Below, one piece after another: positions 6,200 to 14,663 of a stretch of DNA of 51,959 nucleotides (its first letter is position 1; every line of letters starts with the position of its first letter). The notes beneath the pieces are model-generated. The model worked only from the letters and a program-made list of their open reading frames with translations. It had not been told where the DNA came from and ran no database searches. This stretch comes from Clostridiales bacterium (GTDB lineage: Bacteria > Bacillota > Clostridia > Oscillospirales > CAG-272): positions 1 to 51,959 of the forward strand of contig JAILLB010000053.1 in NCBI GenBank assembly GCA_024693345.1, given 5' to 3'. Made by a program: the position numbers and the translations under genes.

Positions 6200-7459
6200 A
6201 TGAGAAGAATAAAAATACCTGCAGTGATTATAAGCATGATGCTTGTATTTGCAATTCTGTTCAACTTTACAGGATGCGTTTTAAAAGCCCAGGCTGCTGA
6301 TTTAATGGAAGGAATAGAAGCTGAAGACTTAGGAGAAGTTCCACCACTATTAAACAAAGATGCAGCTATAGCAACTGACTTTGCAATAAGATTATTCAGA
6401 GCATGCAATGAATCAGGAAAGAACACATTGATTTCACCTCTGTCTGTCATGATTGCACTGGCAATGACAGCAAACGGAGCTGTTGGTCAGACCAAAACAC
6501 AGATGGAAACTGTTCTCGGCATGAGCACTGATGACCTCAACAGCTATTTCAGAAGTTATATGAATGCTCTTCCTTCTTCTGAAAAAGTCAAATTCAGTCT
6601 CGCCAATTCAATTTGGTTTACTTCTGATGAAAGATTCACTGTAAACAAGAGTTTCCTTCAGACAAATGCCAATTATTATGGTGCAGATGCTTACAAAGTA
6701 CCCTTTGATAACACCACATTGAAAGCCATCAACGATTGGGTAAAAGACAAGACGGACGGAATGATTCCGGAAATTCTTGACAAGATTCCCGCAGATGCTA
6801 TCATGTATCTGGTAAATGCACTCGCATTTGAAGCTGAGTGGGCAAATACATATACAAATGAGCAGATAACAAAACAAGAATTCACACAATCGGACGGAAC
6901 AAAACAAACAGTGGATTTCATGTTTTCAAACACTGAACGCTATTATCTAGAGGATGAAAAAGCTACCGGTTTTATCAAAAACTACGTCGGTCATTATGCT
7001 TTTGTCGCAATGTTGCCTAAGAACGGCGTCACAGTTGATGAATATATTTCTTATCTTGATGGACAGAAAATCAACAATTTATTGTCCAACCCTGTTATTA
7101 CACATGTTGTTACTTTAATGCCGAAATTTGAAACTGAATACAGCACGGAAATGTCAGAAATACTCAAAGCAATGGGCATGCCGATTGCCTTCTCCAGTGG
7201 CAGTGCAGATTTTTCAAATCTTGGAAGATCATCAGCAGGAAACATCTACATAGGCAGAGTTATCCACAAGACTTTCATTTCTGTGGCTGAAAAAGGAACA
7301 AAAGCAGGAGCTGCAACAGTAATCGAAATGAGAGATGAAGCGGCATATGAGCCAATGAACCCAAAAGAGGTTTACCTGACCCGCCCTTTTGTCTACATGC
7401 TTATAGATACTGAAACAAATGTGCCTTTCTTTATAGGTACATTGAACAGTGTCAAATAA
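6200..7459 (+). CDS. serpin-family protease inhibitor with lipoprotein-like signal peptide
   Basis: 419 residues. It has a lipoprotein-like N-terminus (MRRIK, hydrophobic stretch, then NFTGC, Cys26), so it is probably anchored outside the membrane. Serpin hallmarks follow in order: ISPLSVMIALAMTANGA, NSIWF, INDWVKDKTDGMI, YLVNALAFEAEW, and the C-terminal block EVYLTRPFVYMLIDTETN with FIGTLNSVK. The hinge EKGTKAGAATV has the small residues needed for loop insertion, so it should be inhibitory. The reactive loop appears about five residues longer than in alpha-1-antitrypsin, so P1 cannot be set by counting. The start at 6200 has GGAGG five bases upstream; an earlier in-frame ATG has none. Bacterial serpins from gut species are known to block host or microbial serine proteases; that role here is inferred. 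Confidence 0.93.
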   Translation: MRRIKIPAVIISMMLVFAILFNFTGCVLKAQAADLMEGIEAEDLGEVPPLLNKDAAIATDFAIRLFRACNESGKNTLISPLSVMIALAMTANGAVGQTKTQMETVLGMSTDDLNSYFRSYMNALPSSEKVKFSLANSIWFTSDERFTVNKSFLQTNANYYGADAYKVPFDNTTLKAINDWVKDKTDGMIPEILDKIPADAIMYLVNALAFEAEWANTYTNEQITKQEFTQSDGTKQTVDFMFSNTERYYLEDEKATGFIKNYVGHYAFVAMLPKNGVTVDEYISYLDGQKINNLLSNPVITHVVTLMPKFETEYSTEMSEILKAMGMPIAFSSGSADFSNLGRSSAGNIYIGRVIHKTFISVAEKGTKAGAATVIEMRDEAAYEPMNPKEVYLTRPFVYMLIDTETNVPFFIGTLNSVK

Positions 7460-7477
7460 ACCACAAAATATAGAAAT

Positions 7478-7526
7478 AGAGTTGTGATTTCCAATCAGGA
7501 TTTTTCACAACTCTTTCTTTTTATTT
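7478..7526 (+). terminator. terminator of the serpin gene
   Basis: A perfect 10-bp inverted repeat AGAGTTGTGA/TCACAACTCT with a 17-base loop is followed by TTCTTTTTATTT. It overlaps the last codons of the convergent beta-helix gene. Confidence 0.65.
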
Positions 7527-8838
7527 CCTTTATGTTTCCAATCAATTCCAATTTTGAATTGTCCGGGAATTTGTTGTTGTCGCAATGAAGAACTATATCT
7601 CGCCCTTCTACTGCTGCAATACTGCATTCGCCAGTAAACGTACAACCACTGATTGTAACATTAGAGGTATTATATTTTATCCCGTCGACTCCTCTGTGTG
7701 CAAAACGAATTTTGCAGTTGTTTAATTCGGAGTTGATGATTTTAGTGCTGCCAACCGGTGTCGTTGAACGGAGAAAATAAGGAATTTCTGCTTCATAGTG
7801 TATTCCTTCAAAAGTAATGTCTGTCTGCACAGGTGCATCAGAATACGGATAATAACTGTGGGAATTGTTATCATTGTCAAAATGGAAGCAGAATGCGACA
7901 GGTCTGTGTTTGTTCAGATGGATATTCTTGAAATGAATGTTACGACATCCGCAGTTGTTAATGACATTGTCATCCTGAGTCATGGCCCACTTTATGCCAT
8001 CCAATACTTCAACACCACTCTCGTGAGTTGGCCTGGTGAATGATGTGTACTCTTTTCCGTCAGCAGGCATCACCGCTCTGTACATTCTTCCGTTTGATAC
8101 AACGGTATCTGAATTGCGTATCATCATTCCCTCTTCCCAGTCAAGCCAGGACCCTGCGAGAATTCTGCAGAAAAAACCCGTTGTCTCGGGCTGATCAAGA
8201 TCGGTGCAGTTTTCAATCACTCCGTCTTCAATCCACCCCATCTGAGGATTTGATGTAGCATAATCATTTGCGTTTAATGCCACAGGATCATCAAATGTTC
8301 TGAATAATCCGTTTCTTAGTACAAACTTTTTTCCGGGTCCATAGTGAACTGCATCTTTCATGCCTTCAATATGGACGTTTTCAATAATTGAATCTTCAAA
8401 TGTGCATATCTGAATACAGAAACCAAAACACGGCAAATCCATACACGCAAAATCGCGTATGACAGTGTTTTTAACGTAAAACAGGCCTATTTGCGCATTT
8501 ATACCTATAACTCTCTGTTTTTCGGTATCTACACCATTACAGATTAGAGTCATGCCCAAAATGGATATATTTGTGTCATATTCCTTAGTCAGAGCACCTT
8601 TGTTCTGAATCAGGGAATCATTTCCATCTTCACAAGATATTCTTCTTATAGCGCTTCCCTTTGTGAATTCCAATGTGGTGTTGCTTCCGATGAGTACCAT
8701 TCCGCACACGTCATATACTCCGGGTTTATCAACCAGGATATGTCCACCGATATCCAGAATTTTCTGTAATTTTTCTCTGTTTTCAATTCCGTCGTTTTCC
8801 GGACTGAACCCATATTCTGATGCCAATAGCATTTGCAT
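7495..8838 (-). CDS. right-handed parallel beta-helix protein, probable polysaccharide-active enzyme
   Basis: 447 residues. The N-terminus reads like a pectate-lyase or GH28-type entry (ENREKLQKILDIGGHILVDKPGVYDVCGMVLIGSNTTLEF), followed by repeated short beta-strand units such as NTVIRDFACM, DSIIENVHIEGMKDAV, FKNIHLNKH and NVTISGCTFTGE, typical of pectate-lyase-like folds. No signal peptide is seen, so it acts in the cytoplasm. GGGAG lies 7 bases before the ATG. It is the last gene of a long operon, 14 bases after the heparinase-like gene, so the two probably act on the same oligosaccharide. A paralogue-like gene lies at 34.6-35.9 kb. The substrate is not evident. Confidence 0.75.
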   Translation of the reverse strand: MQMLLASEYGFSPENDGIENREKLQKILDIGGHILVDKPGVYDVCGMVLIGSNTTLEFTKGSAIRRISCEDGNDSLIQNKGALTKEYDTNISILGMTLICNGVDTEKQRVIGINAQIGLFYVKNTVIRDFACMDLPCFGFCIQICTFEDSIIENVHIEGMKDAVHYGPGKKFVLRNGLFRTFDDPVALNANDYATSNPQMGWIEDGVIENCTDLDQPETTGFFCRILAGSWLDWEEGMMIRNSDTVVSNGRMYRAVMPADGKEYTSFTRPTHESGVEVLDGIKWAMTQDDNVINNCGCRNIHFKNIHLNKHRPVAFCFHFDNDNNSHSYYPYSDAPVQTDITFEGIHYEAEIPYFLRSTTPVGSTKIINSELNNCKIRFAHRGVDGIKYNTSNVTISGCTFTGECSIAAVEGRDIVLHCDNNKFPDNSKLELIGNIKEIKRKSCEKS

Positions 8839-8852
8839 TTCTATACTCCCGT

Positions 8853-10733
8853 TTATTTAATTGTCAAAAGATAATTACCTTTATCTGATTTTTCTTTGAC
8901 TTTCAAAAGAATCCTGTAAGCACATTCGCCCCAGCTTGCCCTGAGACTGCCGTCCTGTGCTGTGGGAAATTCTTCATATGTAATATCCAGTGAATCATCG
9001 ACTTTCAGAACAAGTTTTGTCTCGTCATCAACATTTAAAGTTACTTGGTGATTATCAATGACTGGCTTCGGAGCCACCATAATTGAAAACATCACATCGC
9101 TCTTTTGATTAAGATTATATTGATCCTCAACAGTTATCTGTTTTTTCCTGCGGTCAAATCTTATGGTTCTGTACCAGTCAGCGATTCCTGCTCTGTCTTC
9201 ATATGCTTTTGCAATGTTCATTTTAAATTCAACAAGGTCGTCATTCATGTTATATGAGACATCCGTTGCTTTGAATTCAGGACCATTGTGCTGACCTATC
9301 CCGTCTATTGTCGGAAGATTGTGGAACTGAGACTGCATTTGAGGAATTTCATATCTTTGTTCACTGAAAGTCTTTCTCTCATATACTCCTGTTCCAAGGT
9401 CAATTATTGCAGGTTTTCCGTCTTTATACACAATAAAGGAGCCAACATCATTATGGTTGTGGTTGACATAGTTGTGGCCCGCAACTGCGCCGAGATATAA
9501 TCCCTTGTATGTTCCGCCACTTTGTCTAGCCGTCATCCACTGGATACCTTCAAGCCAAGCGTCTCTAAGGTACGGGTATTTTGTTTCTTTTTCTCTTCTT
9601 ATGTCTGCGATAGCAAACATGTTTTTGAAAAACCTCGGAAGGAACCAGATGGTGTTTATTTCGTAATACTTATCTTTATCCTCCGAATAGTATTCATTAT
9701 CCAGTGCGATGCCTTCATCCTTCATCACTTCATCGGAGAAACTCTTTCCCATCCTGTACAATTCAAGGGAATCAATTTTCGTTCGGACACCACTGTCGCA
9801 GAAATTGACAACATATTTGCTGTATATGTGTACCTTGCATATGTACTTGGAAAAATTGTGAAGCAACTCATCGTCGAATAAACCTGAAGTATCACCTGTA
9901 AGTTCATCAATAAGAACTGCTGCATCATATAGGACTGCCCCTGCAGCATTCCAGTATCCCGGACCTTCATCACAACCGCCATCTGATTTGTTGTACTTTG
10001 GATAGAATTCAAGAATCTCAAGACATTTGTCCATCAATCTGAGTCTCTCGTCTTCATCTTCGCATACTATTGCAGCTGATTCGATGATGTTGGTTATAAT
10101 CCAGGTAGTCCAGTTACTGCACCTTGTCCTGTTGTAGCACATCCACCACATGTCTCTGCGATTAAGGAAAGGCTTAAAAATCCTTCTCTCTATCTCGTAG
10201 TTGATTCTCCTGCAAATGCGAGGACTAACCTGATCCAGTCTGTCTTTTATAACAAAATAGATAATGGACAAAAGACTTGCAGTTTCCGCAGAAAACAAAT
10301 CTACAAAAGTGTTTTCCATATTGGTCGTGTCAGGCAATTCTGCAACATTATCATTTTCGTTCATATGAGCAGGAATAACCCATGTTGCTTCATCCAGTAT
10401 GGTCCAGACGCCGTTGATTATATCGTCTACAAATCTGCCTTTTCCTTCGCAACATTCAGCAACAAATAGAGTCAGAAGCTGTTTTCTTCTCTTGCGGTGG
10501 TATATTTCCTCATATCTGGTTCTATTGCCATTTCTTGTAAAATCCAAATAGAGTTTTGCAGGGAGAACAGGCCATTCATAGTTCAGATACTGCTCGCCTG
10601 CGCGGATATATGCCTCCATTTGTTCAGGCAGAAGACGCGACCAGACTTCTCTGTCCTCGTACTTTGGAAAATACCTGAAATCCGACTTTTTAACAAGAAT
10701 AATCGGAAGTTGCTTTCTTATTTCTTCAAACAT
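8853..10733 (-). CDS. heparinase II/III family protein, probable cytoplasmic polysaccharide lyase
   Basis: 626 residues with the two-part plan of the family. The N-terminal part is an alpha-helical toroid of roughly 370 residues (including WTTWIITNIIESAAIV and DGGCDEGPGYWNAAG). The C-terminal part is beta-rich and opens with GHNYVNHNHNDVGSFIVYKDGKPAIIDLG, the conserved His/Asn-rich segment of heparinase II/III-like proteins. Family members cleave uronic-acid-containing glycans such as heparan, alginate or exopolysaccharide. No signal peptide is visible, so the substrate is probably an imported oligosaccharide. The start at 10733 has GGAGA 6 bases upstream; an upstream alternative start lies beyond this site. 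It sits between a PMM-like HAD phosphatase and the beta-helix gene. Confidence 0.85.
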   Translation of the reverse strand: MFEEIRKQLPIILVKKSDFRYFPKYEDREVWSRLLPEQMEAYIRAGEQYLNYEWPVLPAKLYLDFTRNGNRTRYEEIYHRKRRKQLLTLFVAECCEGKGRFVDDIINGVWTILDEATWVIPAHMNENDNVAELPDTTNMENTFVDLFSAETASLLSIIYFVIKDRLDQVSPRICRRINYEIERRIFKPFLNRRDMWWMCYNRTRCSNWTTWIITNIIESAAIVCEDEDERLRLMDKCLEILEFYPKYNKSDGGCDEGPGYWNAAGAVLYDAAVLIDELTGDTSGLFDDELLHNFSKYICKVHIYSKYVVNFCDSGVRTKIDSLELYRMGKSFSDEVMKDEGIALDNEYYSEDKDKYYEINTIWFLPRFFKNMFAIADIRREKETKYPYLRDAWLEGIQWMTARQSGGTYKGLYLGAVAGHNYVNHNHNDVGSFIVYKDGKPAIIDLGTGVYERKTFSEQRYEIPQMQSQFHNLPTIDGIGQHNGPEFKATDVSYNMNDDLVEFKMNIAKAYEDRAGIADWYRTIRFDRRKKQITVEDQYNLNQKSDVMFSIMVAPKPVIDNHQVTLNVDDETKLVLKVDDSLDITYEEFPTAQDGSLRASWGECAYRILLKVKEKSDKGNYLLTIK

Positions 10734-10746
10734 ACAGTCTCTCCGA

Positions 10747-11466
10747 TCAAAGCAAACCGCTCTGCTCAATTATTTTTTCGAAATTTGTATACAGATCCAC
10801 TATGATGAATTTTATTCCACTCAAATATACATCGTGGTCATTGCCGCCTGTCATATAATCATCGCCGCAGTAAACAATTTCGTCCTTTGAAAAATTATGC
10901 TTTTCCGCATATCTCATGAGTGAATTATATTTTCCGTATTTCCCCGGGATGATATCAAAAGAAGAAGTTCCGCCTATGACAACATTGTAGTCATGGAAGA
11001 GTTCTTTGACGTAAGGATACATAACCTTTCTCTTTGCTTTGTCCGGGTCATACGCCAATTTGTCTTCAATTTTTGCTTCAGTACCTAGGACAGGAAATGT
11101 CAGCATTCCAGAATCATGAATCTCCATGGTTTTTCCGGCAAAGTCGTGAAGATTGTATTTATCTCGAATCAATGCAGCCCTTCTCAGTATTTCTTCTGTA
11201 TCAACAGGGACTGTGTCGTTGCTCACGACTTCAAGTTCCTTTTTGTTATAGTTGTACTCTGCAAACTGCATTCCGTAGTTACCTATTACATCAATCGGAA
11301 ACTCATTCATCTGCTTGAAAATTCGCATGCAGGAACCGGCTCCTACCATTACGAGCCTGTACTTTTCTGAAAGTTTCTGAAGTACCCTGCGATTTTTTTC
11401 CTCAAGCGGCGTTTTGTGCTGGGTCAAAGTACCGTCCAGATCAAACGCCATTAGTTTTACTGCCAT
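10747..11466 (-). CDS. HAD-superfamily phosphatase, phosphomannomutase/Cof-like
   Basis: 239 residues. Motif I DLDGT (nucleophile Asp9, acid Asp11) and the later GDDYMTGGNDHDV, with an IIB-type cap, identify a HAD hydrolase. The segments VIGNYGMQFAEY and GTSSFDIIPGKYGK recall eukaryotic-type phosphomannomutase and Cof proteins, so a sugar phosphate is a reasonable substrate. AGGGGAA lies just before the ATG. It starts 9 bases after folA and ends 13 bases before the heparinase-like gene, which makes a role in the glycan part of this operon plausible. Confidence 0.8.
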   Translation of the reverse strand: MAVKLMAFDLDGTLTQHKTPLEEKNRRVLQKLSEKYRLVMVGAGSCMRIFKQMNEFPIDVIGNYGMQFAEYNYNKKELEVVSNDTVPVDTEEILRRAALIRDKYNLHDFAGKTMEIHDSGMLTFPVLGTEAKIEDKLAYDPDKAKRKVMYPYVKELFHDYNVVIGGTSSFDIIPGKYGKYNSLMRYAEKHNFSKDEIVYCGDDYMTGGNDHDVYLSGIKFIIVDLYTNFEKIIEQSGLL

Positions 11467-11475
11467 GTATTTCCC

Positions 11476-11964
11476 CTATTTTTTTGAGTAAGTTGTAAAT
11501 GTGTATTTAATGCCTTCGTCTTCTCCGCTTTCTCCGACATTGGAAAGATGCCACTTGTCGTTCTCATCAAGGTTGGGGAAAAAGACGTCAGCATCAAAAG
11601 ATTTATGAATTTTGGTTATAAACGCAGTATCGCAGTCATCGAGCATCTGTCTGTAGACACTTGCACCGCCTATGACAAAAACATCATCTGTGTTGTAATT
11701 TGAAGCAATTTGTCTGACTTCATCAAGACTTCTGGCCATAATTGCGCCTTCAACATTGAAAGAAAGGTCGTTGGATAAAACAATATTTACCCTGTTCGGC
11801 AAAGGCCTTGATTTTGGGAAACTGATAAGGGTATTTTGCCCCATAATGACCACTTTTCCCTGTGTTTTCTCTTTGAAATATTTCAGATCACCCGGAAGAT
11901 GTGCCAGAAGACCTCCTTTGACACCTATTCCCCAGTTTTCATCTACTGCAACTATGAGTTTCAT
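11476..11964 (-). CDS. folA: dihydrofolate reductase
   Basis: 162 residues, the normal length. It reduces dihydrofolate to tetrahydrofolate with NADPH, recycling the folate oxidised by thymidylate synthase. Visible are the N-terminal IVAVDENWGIGVKGGLLAHLPGDLKYFK segment, VVIMGQNTLISFP, the NADPH-binding FVIGGASVYRQMLDD and the C-terminal YTFTTYSKK strand. It lies 11 bases downstream of thyA, the classic pairing. Confidence 0.97.
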   Translation of the reverse strand: MKLIVAVDENWGIGVKGGLLAHLPGDLKYFKEKTQGKVVIMGQNTLISFPKSRPLPNRVNIVLSNDLSFNVEGAIMARSLDEVRQIASNYNTDDVFVIGGASVYRQMLDDCDTAFITKIHKSFDADVFFPNLDENDKWHLSNVGESGEDEGIKYTFTTYSKK

Positions 11965-11975
11965 AACATGGCTCC

Positions 11976-12824
11976 TTACACTGCTATCGGAATGTTTTTG
12001 ACCTGTTCGCCTGTCTTGTAATCATCAAGTCTTATGTCATCTGTAGTGAATTGATAAAAGTCCTTGATTTCAGGATTAATCCAGAATTTCGGTGCATCAT
12101 ACTGTTCACGTGTAATGAGTTCCTTGATAATCGGAACATGTCTGTCATATATGTGAGCATCAGCTATTACGTGTACGAATTCTCCCACTTCCATGTCCGA
12201 TACCTGGGCAAGCATATGCATAAGAACTGAATACTGGCAAACATTCCAGTTATTGGCAGCAAGTACATCCTGTGATCTCTGGTTAAGTATGCCGTTTAAA
12301 ACAAGTTTGCCTGTCTCTTTATTTGCGGTTACATTGAAGGTCATGCTATAGGCACATGGATATAGGTTCATTTCTGACAAATCTGCATGTACATATATGT
12401 TTGTCATGATTCTTCTGCTGAACGGATTGTTCTTCAGATCATAGAGAACTCTGTCTACCTGGTCGAACATACCCTCTTTGTATTTGTGCTTCACGCCCAT
12501 CTGGTATCCATATGCTTTTCCAATGGATCCGTTTTCATCAGCCCATTCATCCCATACACTGGATTTCAGGTCGTGTATGTTGTTGGATTTTCTCTGCCAT
12601 ATCCACAGCATCTCATCCGTACAGCTCTTAATTGCCGTTCTTCTGAGTGTAATCGCGGGAAATTCCTTTTTCAGGTCATATCTGTTTACTACACCGAATT
12701 TTTTGATTGTATATGCTGGTGTTCCATCCTCCCATTTCGGTCTGACTTTTTCACCTTCAGTACTAGTTCCGTTCTCTAAAATATCTTTGCACATATCTAC
12801 AAAGATTTTGTCTGCCATGCTCAT
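11976..12824 (-). CDS. thyA: thymidylate synthase
   Basis: 282 residues. It methylates dUMP to dTMP using methylene-tetrahydrofolate. The catalytic Cys157 lies in LYPCAYSMTF, followed by the phosphate- and dUMP-binding LNQRSQDVLAANNWNVCQY and the C-terminal DAHIYDRHV segment with the terminal NIPIAV. The active-site context differs from the common LPPCH sequence but keeps the Cys. A GGGGTG ribosome site lies 5 bases before the ATG. It is followed by folA and preceded by a small acetyltransferase and dCMP deaminase, giving a dTMP supply module. Confidence 0.96.
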   Translation of the reverse strand: MSMADKIFVDMCKDILENGTSTEGEKVRPKWEDGTPAYTIKKFGVVNRYDLKKEFPAITLRRTAIKSCTDEMLWIWQRKSNNIHDLKSSVWDEWADENGSIGKAYGYQMGVKHKYKEGMFDQVDRVLYDLKNNPFSRRIMTNIYVHADLSEMNLYPCAYSMTFNVTANKETGKLVLNGILNQRSQDVLAANNWNVCQYSVLMHMLAQVSDMEVGEFVHVIADAHIYDRHVPIIKELITREQYDAPKFWINPEIKDFYQFTTDDIRLDDYKTGEQVKNIPIAV

Positions 12825-12876
12825 ATAATCACCCCAAATTGCTTATTGTTTGTTCTGTGCCGCGAAAACAGATGTA

Positions 12877-13143
12877 TCACTGTCTGTTTTTCTTCTTTTC
12901 GAGGTACTCTTTTGCAAAAGAACACTTGGCCTCGAAATTCGCGCCCCTGCCTTGTATTTCGCGTATTGCCTCTTCCACAAGAAGCCCAGCGATTCCCTGT
13001 CCCTGCAGAGATTTGTCTACAAAGGTGCGGAAAATAACATATGTGTTGTCAAGGCCGAACTTCTTTTCAAAATCTATTTCGGCCACAATTTTTCCTTCTT
13101 CGTTTACAGAATATATTCTGTTGCTCTTCTTAATGAAGTTCAT
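12877..13143 (-). CDS. small YjdJ-type GNAT acetyltransferase
   Basis: 88 residues. The short single-domain form with FVDKSLQGQGIAGLLVEEAIREI and ending CSFAKEYLEKKK matches the YjdJ/Gcn5-related subfamily, in which the QGQGIA loop binds acetyl-CoA. The substrate is unknown. It starts two bases after the dCMP deaminase stop and ends 52 bases before thyA. Confidence 0.85.
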   Translation of the reverse strand: MNFIKKSNRIYSVNEEGKIVAEIDFEKKFGLDNTYVIFRTFVDKSLQGQGIAGLLVEEAIREIQGRGANFEAKCSFAKEYLEKKKNRQ

Positions 13144-13145
13144 GA

Positions 13146-13625
13146 TTACACTTTAACCACGAGTTCTCTTCCTTCCGGAATGAACTGTCTTGTCTTGACA
13201 CCGGCCATCTTAAGCATAAACTTTGATGCCTGAGTTCCTTCGGTGTCTGCATATTTATCACTGAGGTAAACGACTTCTCTTATTCCAGACTGAATAATAG
13301 CCTTTGTGCACTCATTGCACGGGAATAGAGATACATAAATCTTAGCGTTTTTCAGAGAGCCCTTTCCGTAGTTCAGGATGGCATTTAGTTCTGCGTGACA
13401 TACATATGCATATTTTGTTTCAAGGAATCCGCCTTCTCTCTCCCAAGGCATTTTATCGTCATCGCATCCTGCCGGCATTCCGTTGTATCCGACAGATAAG
13501 ATTTTGTTGTTTTCATCAACAACGCATGCTCCAACCTGTGTATTGTTGTCTTTGCTTCTCTCGGCGCTCAGCAGTGCTATGCCCATAAAATACTGATCCC
13601 AAGAAATATAATCCTGTCTTTTCAT
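13146..13625 (-). CDS. comEB: dCMP deaminase (ComEB-like)
   Basis: 159 residues. It converts dCMP to dUMP, the substrate of the neighbouring thymidylate synthase. Zinc and catalytic residues are clear: His77 and Glu79 in CHAEL, Cys103 and Cys106 in PCNEC. The N-terminal SWDQYFMGIALLSAERS segment is typical of the family. GGAGGG lies 5 bases before the ATG; in-frame codons further upstream are rejected. The dCMP specificity is supported by the operon context but is still family-level inference. Confidence 0.93.
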   Translation of the reverse strand: MKRQDYISWDQYFMGIALLSAERSKDNNTQVGACVVDENNKILSVGYNGMPAGCDDDKMPWEREGGFLETKYAYVCHAELNAILNYGKGSLKNAKIYVSLFPCNECTKAIIQSGIREVVYLSDKYADTEGTQASKFMLKMAGVKTRQFIPEGRELVVKV

Positions 13626-13647
13626 TTTTCCCTCCGGTTTGTGTATA

Positions 13648-14274
13648 TTATTCTGTAGTTTTTGCAACTTCTATTAACTCTTTCAGTTTACCAATCAAAA
13701 AGTCTTTTGATTCAACTCTGATGGCATCCATGCCTTCGCCCTTTGCTCCTTCGACATTATCCGGTCTGTCATCAAAGAACAGACATTCAGACGGATTAAG
13801 GCTGTTCTTTTCAAAGAATTTCTGGTAAATGATGGGATGTGGTTTTATTTCATGAATTTCATGAGAAAACAAATAACCATCTACATCTTTCAGAAAATAC
13901 CCATCACCAAGCTGCCATTGAAAAGTAACGCTCGAATAATTGGATAAAAGGTATATTTTGTATCCGACACTCTTCAGTTCGTGCACAAGATCCCACACAT
14001 CATAGTATGGATCTGCATATTCAGCCATATGAGAAAAAATCTCACGGATAAAATCTGCATCATCTTTGTACTTTTCTGCAAACAATTCGACTACTTCATA
14101 AAAATTGTAATTCTCGTAATCGAATTCATTCCAGATTTTGTCAGAGCCCATCTGTTTAACAAGTTTCCCTGTTCTTCCTTCTTCGGCCCCGTACTTTTCA
14201 TGCATTACCTTTTCGAACTTGTATCCCGACAGCACACCGCCGACATCAAATACGATATTTTTGTACTTCTTCAC
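13648..14274 (-). CDS. HAD-superfamily hydrolase, subfamily IA
   Basis: 208 residues starting with GTG. Motif I is FDVGGVL (Asp10), motif II YLLSNYSS, motif III the Lys in HEIKPHPIIY, and motif IV FFDDRPDNVEGA, as in YihX and epoxide-hydrolase N-terminal-like phosphatases. A small helical cap lies between motifs I and II. Such enzymes remove phosphate from sugar phosphates or nucleotides. AGGGAA lies 6 bases before the start. Its position between MazG and dCMP deaminase would suit a nucleotide-related job, but nothing proves it. Confidence 0.88.
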   Translation of the reverse strand: MKKYKNIVFDVGGVLSGYKFEKVMHEKYGAEEGRTGKLVKQMGSDKIWNEFDYENYNFYEVVELFAEKYKDDADFIREIFSHMAEYADPYYDVWDLVHELKSVGYKIYLLSNYSSVTFQWQLGDGYFLKDVDGYLFSHEIHEIKPHPIIYQKFFEKNSLNPSECLFFDDRPDNVEGAKGEGMDAIRVESKDFLIGKLKELIEVAKTTE

Positions 14275-14321
14275 TTGTATTCCCTACCAATTTCTCGTTC
14301 TTATATTTTTGTTTTCGCGCA

Positions 14322-14663
14322 TTACAGTTCGTTGTACTTATTTGATTTGCCATACGATTTTTCAATCGGGTATTTTTTCCTGTTGGCTTCCAGCTTTTTC
14401 CTAATAATCTCTTCTACGTTGATGCCTCTGTTATCTGCAAGAAGCAAACAGTACATCATCACATCCGCGAGCTCTTCTTCAATCTTATCTCTTTTGTTTT
14501 CGACTACCAAGTCTGTTCCTGACCACTGGAATATTTCCAGAAGTTCAGCTGCTTCAAGAGAAAGAGATATTGCCAAATCTTTTGGATTGTGGAATTGTTT
14601 CCAATTTCTTTCATCCCTGAACTGGGTAACTTCTTTCATCAATTGTTCAAATGCATCATTCAT
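14322..14663 (-). CDS. MazG-like nucleotide pyrophosphohydrolase (dCTPase type)
   Basis: 113 residues. It has the all-alpha fold and metal-binding acidic motifs of the MazG/DCTPP1 group: SLEAAELLEIFQW (E-x-x-E) followed by EEELADVMMYCLLLAD (E-x-x-D), and a short basic C-terminus. Members hydrolyse dCTP or altered dNTPs to the monophosphate. Together with the nearby dCMP deaminase, thyA and folA it would complete a path from dCTP to dTMP. The ATG overlaps the stop of the upstream membrane gene (ATGAATGA), so translation is coupled; longer in-frame starts are rejected. Confidence 0.88.
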   Translation of the reverse strand: MNDAFEQLMKEVTQFRDERNWKQFHNPKDLAISLSLEAAELLEIFQWSGTDLVVENKRDKIEEELADVMMYCLLLADNRGINVEEIIRKKLEANRKKYPIEKSYGKSNKYNEL

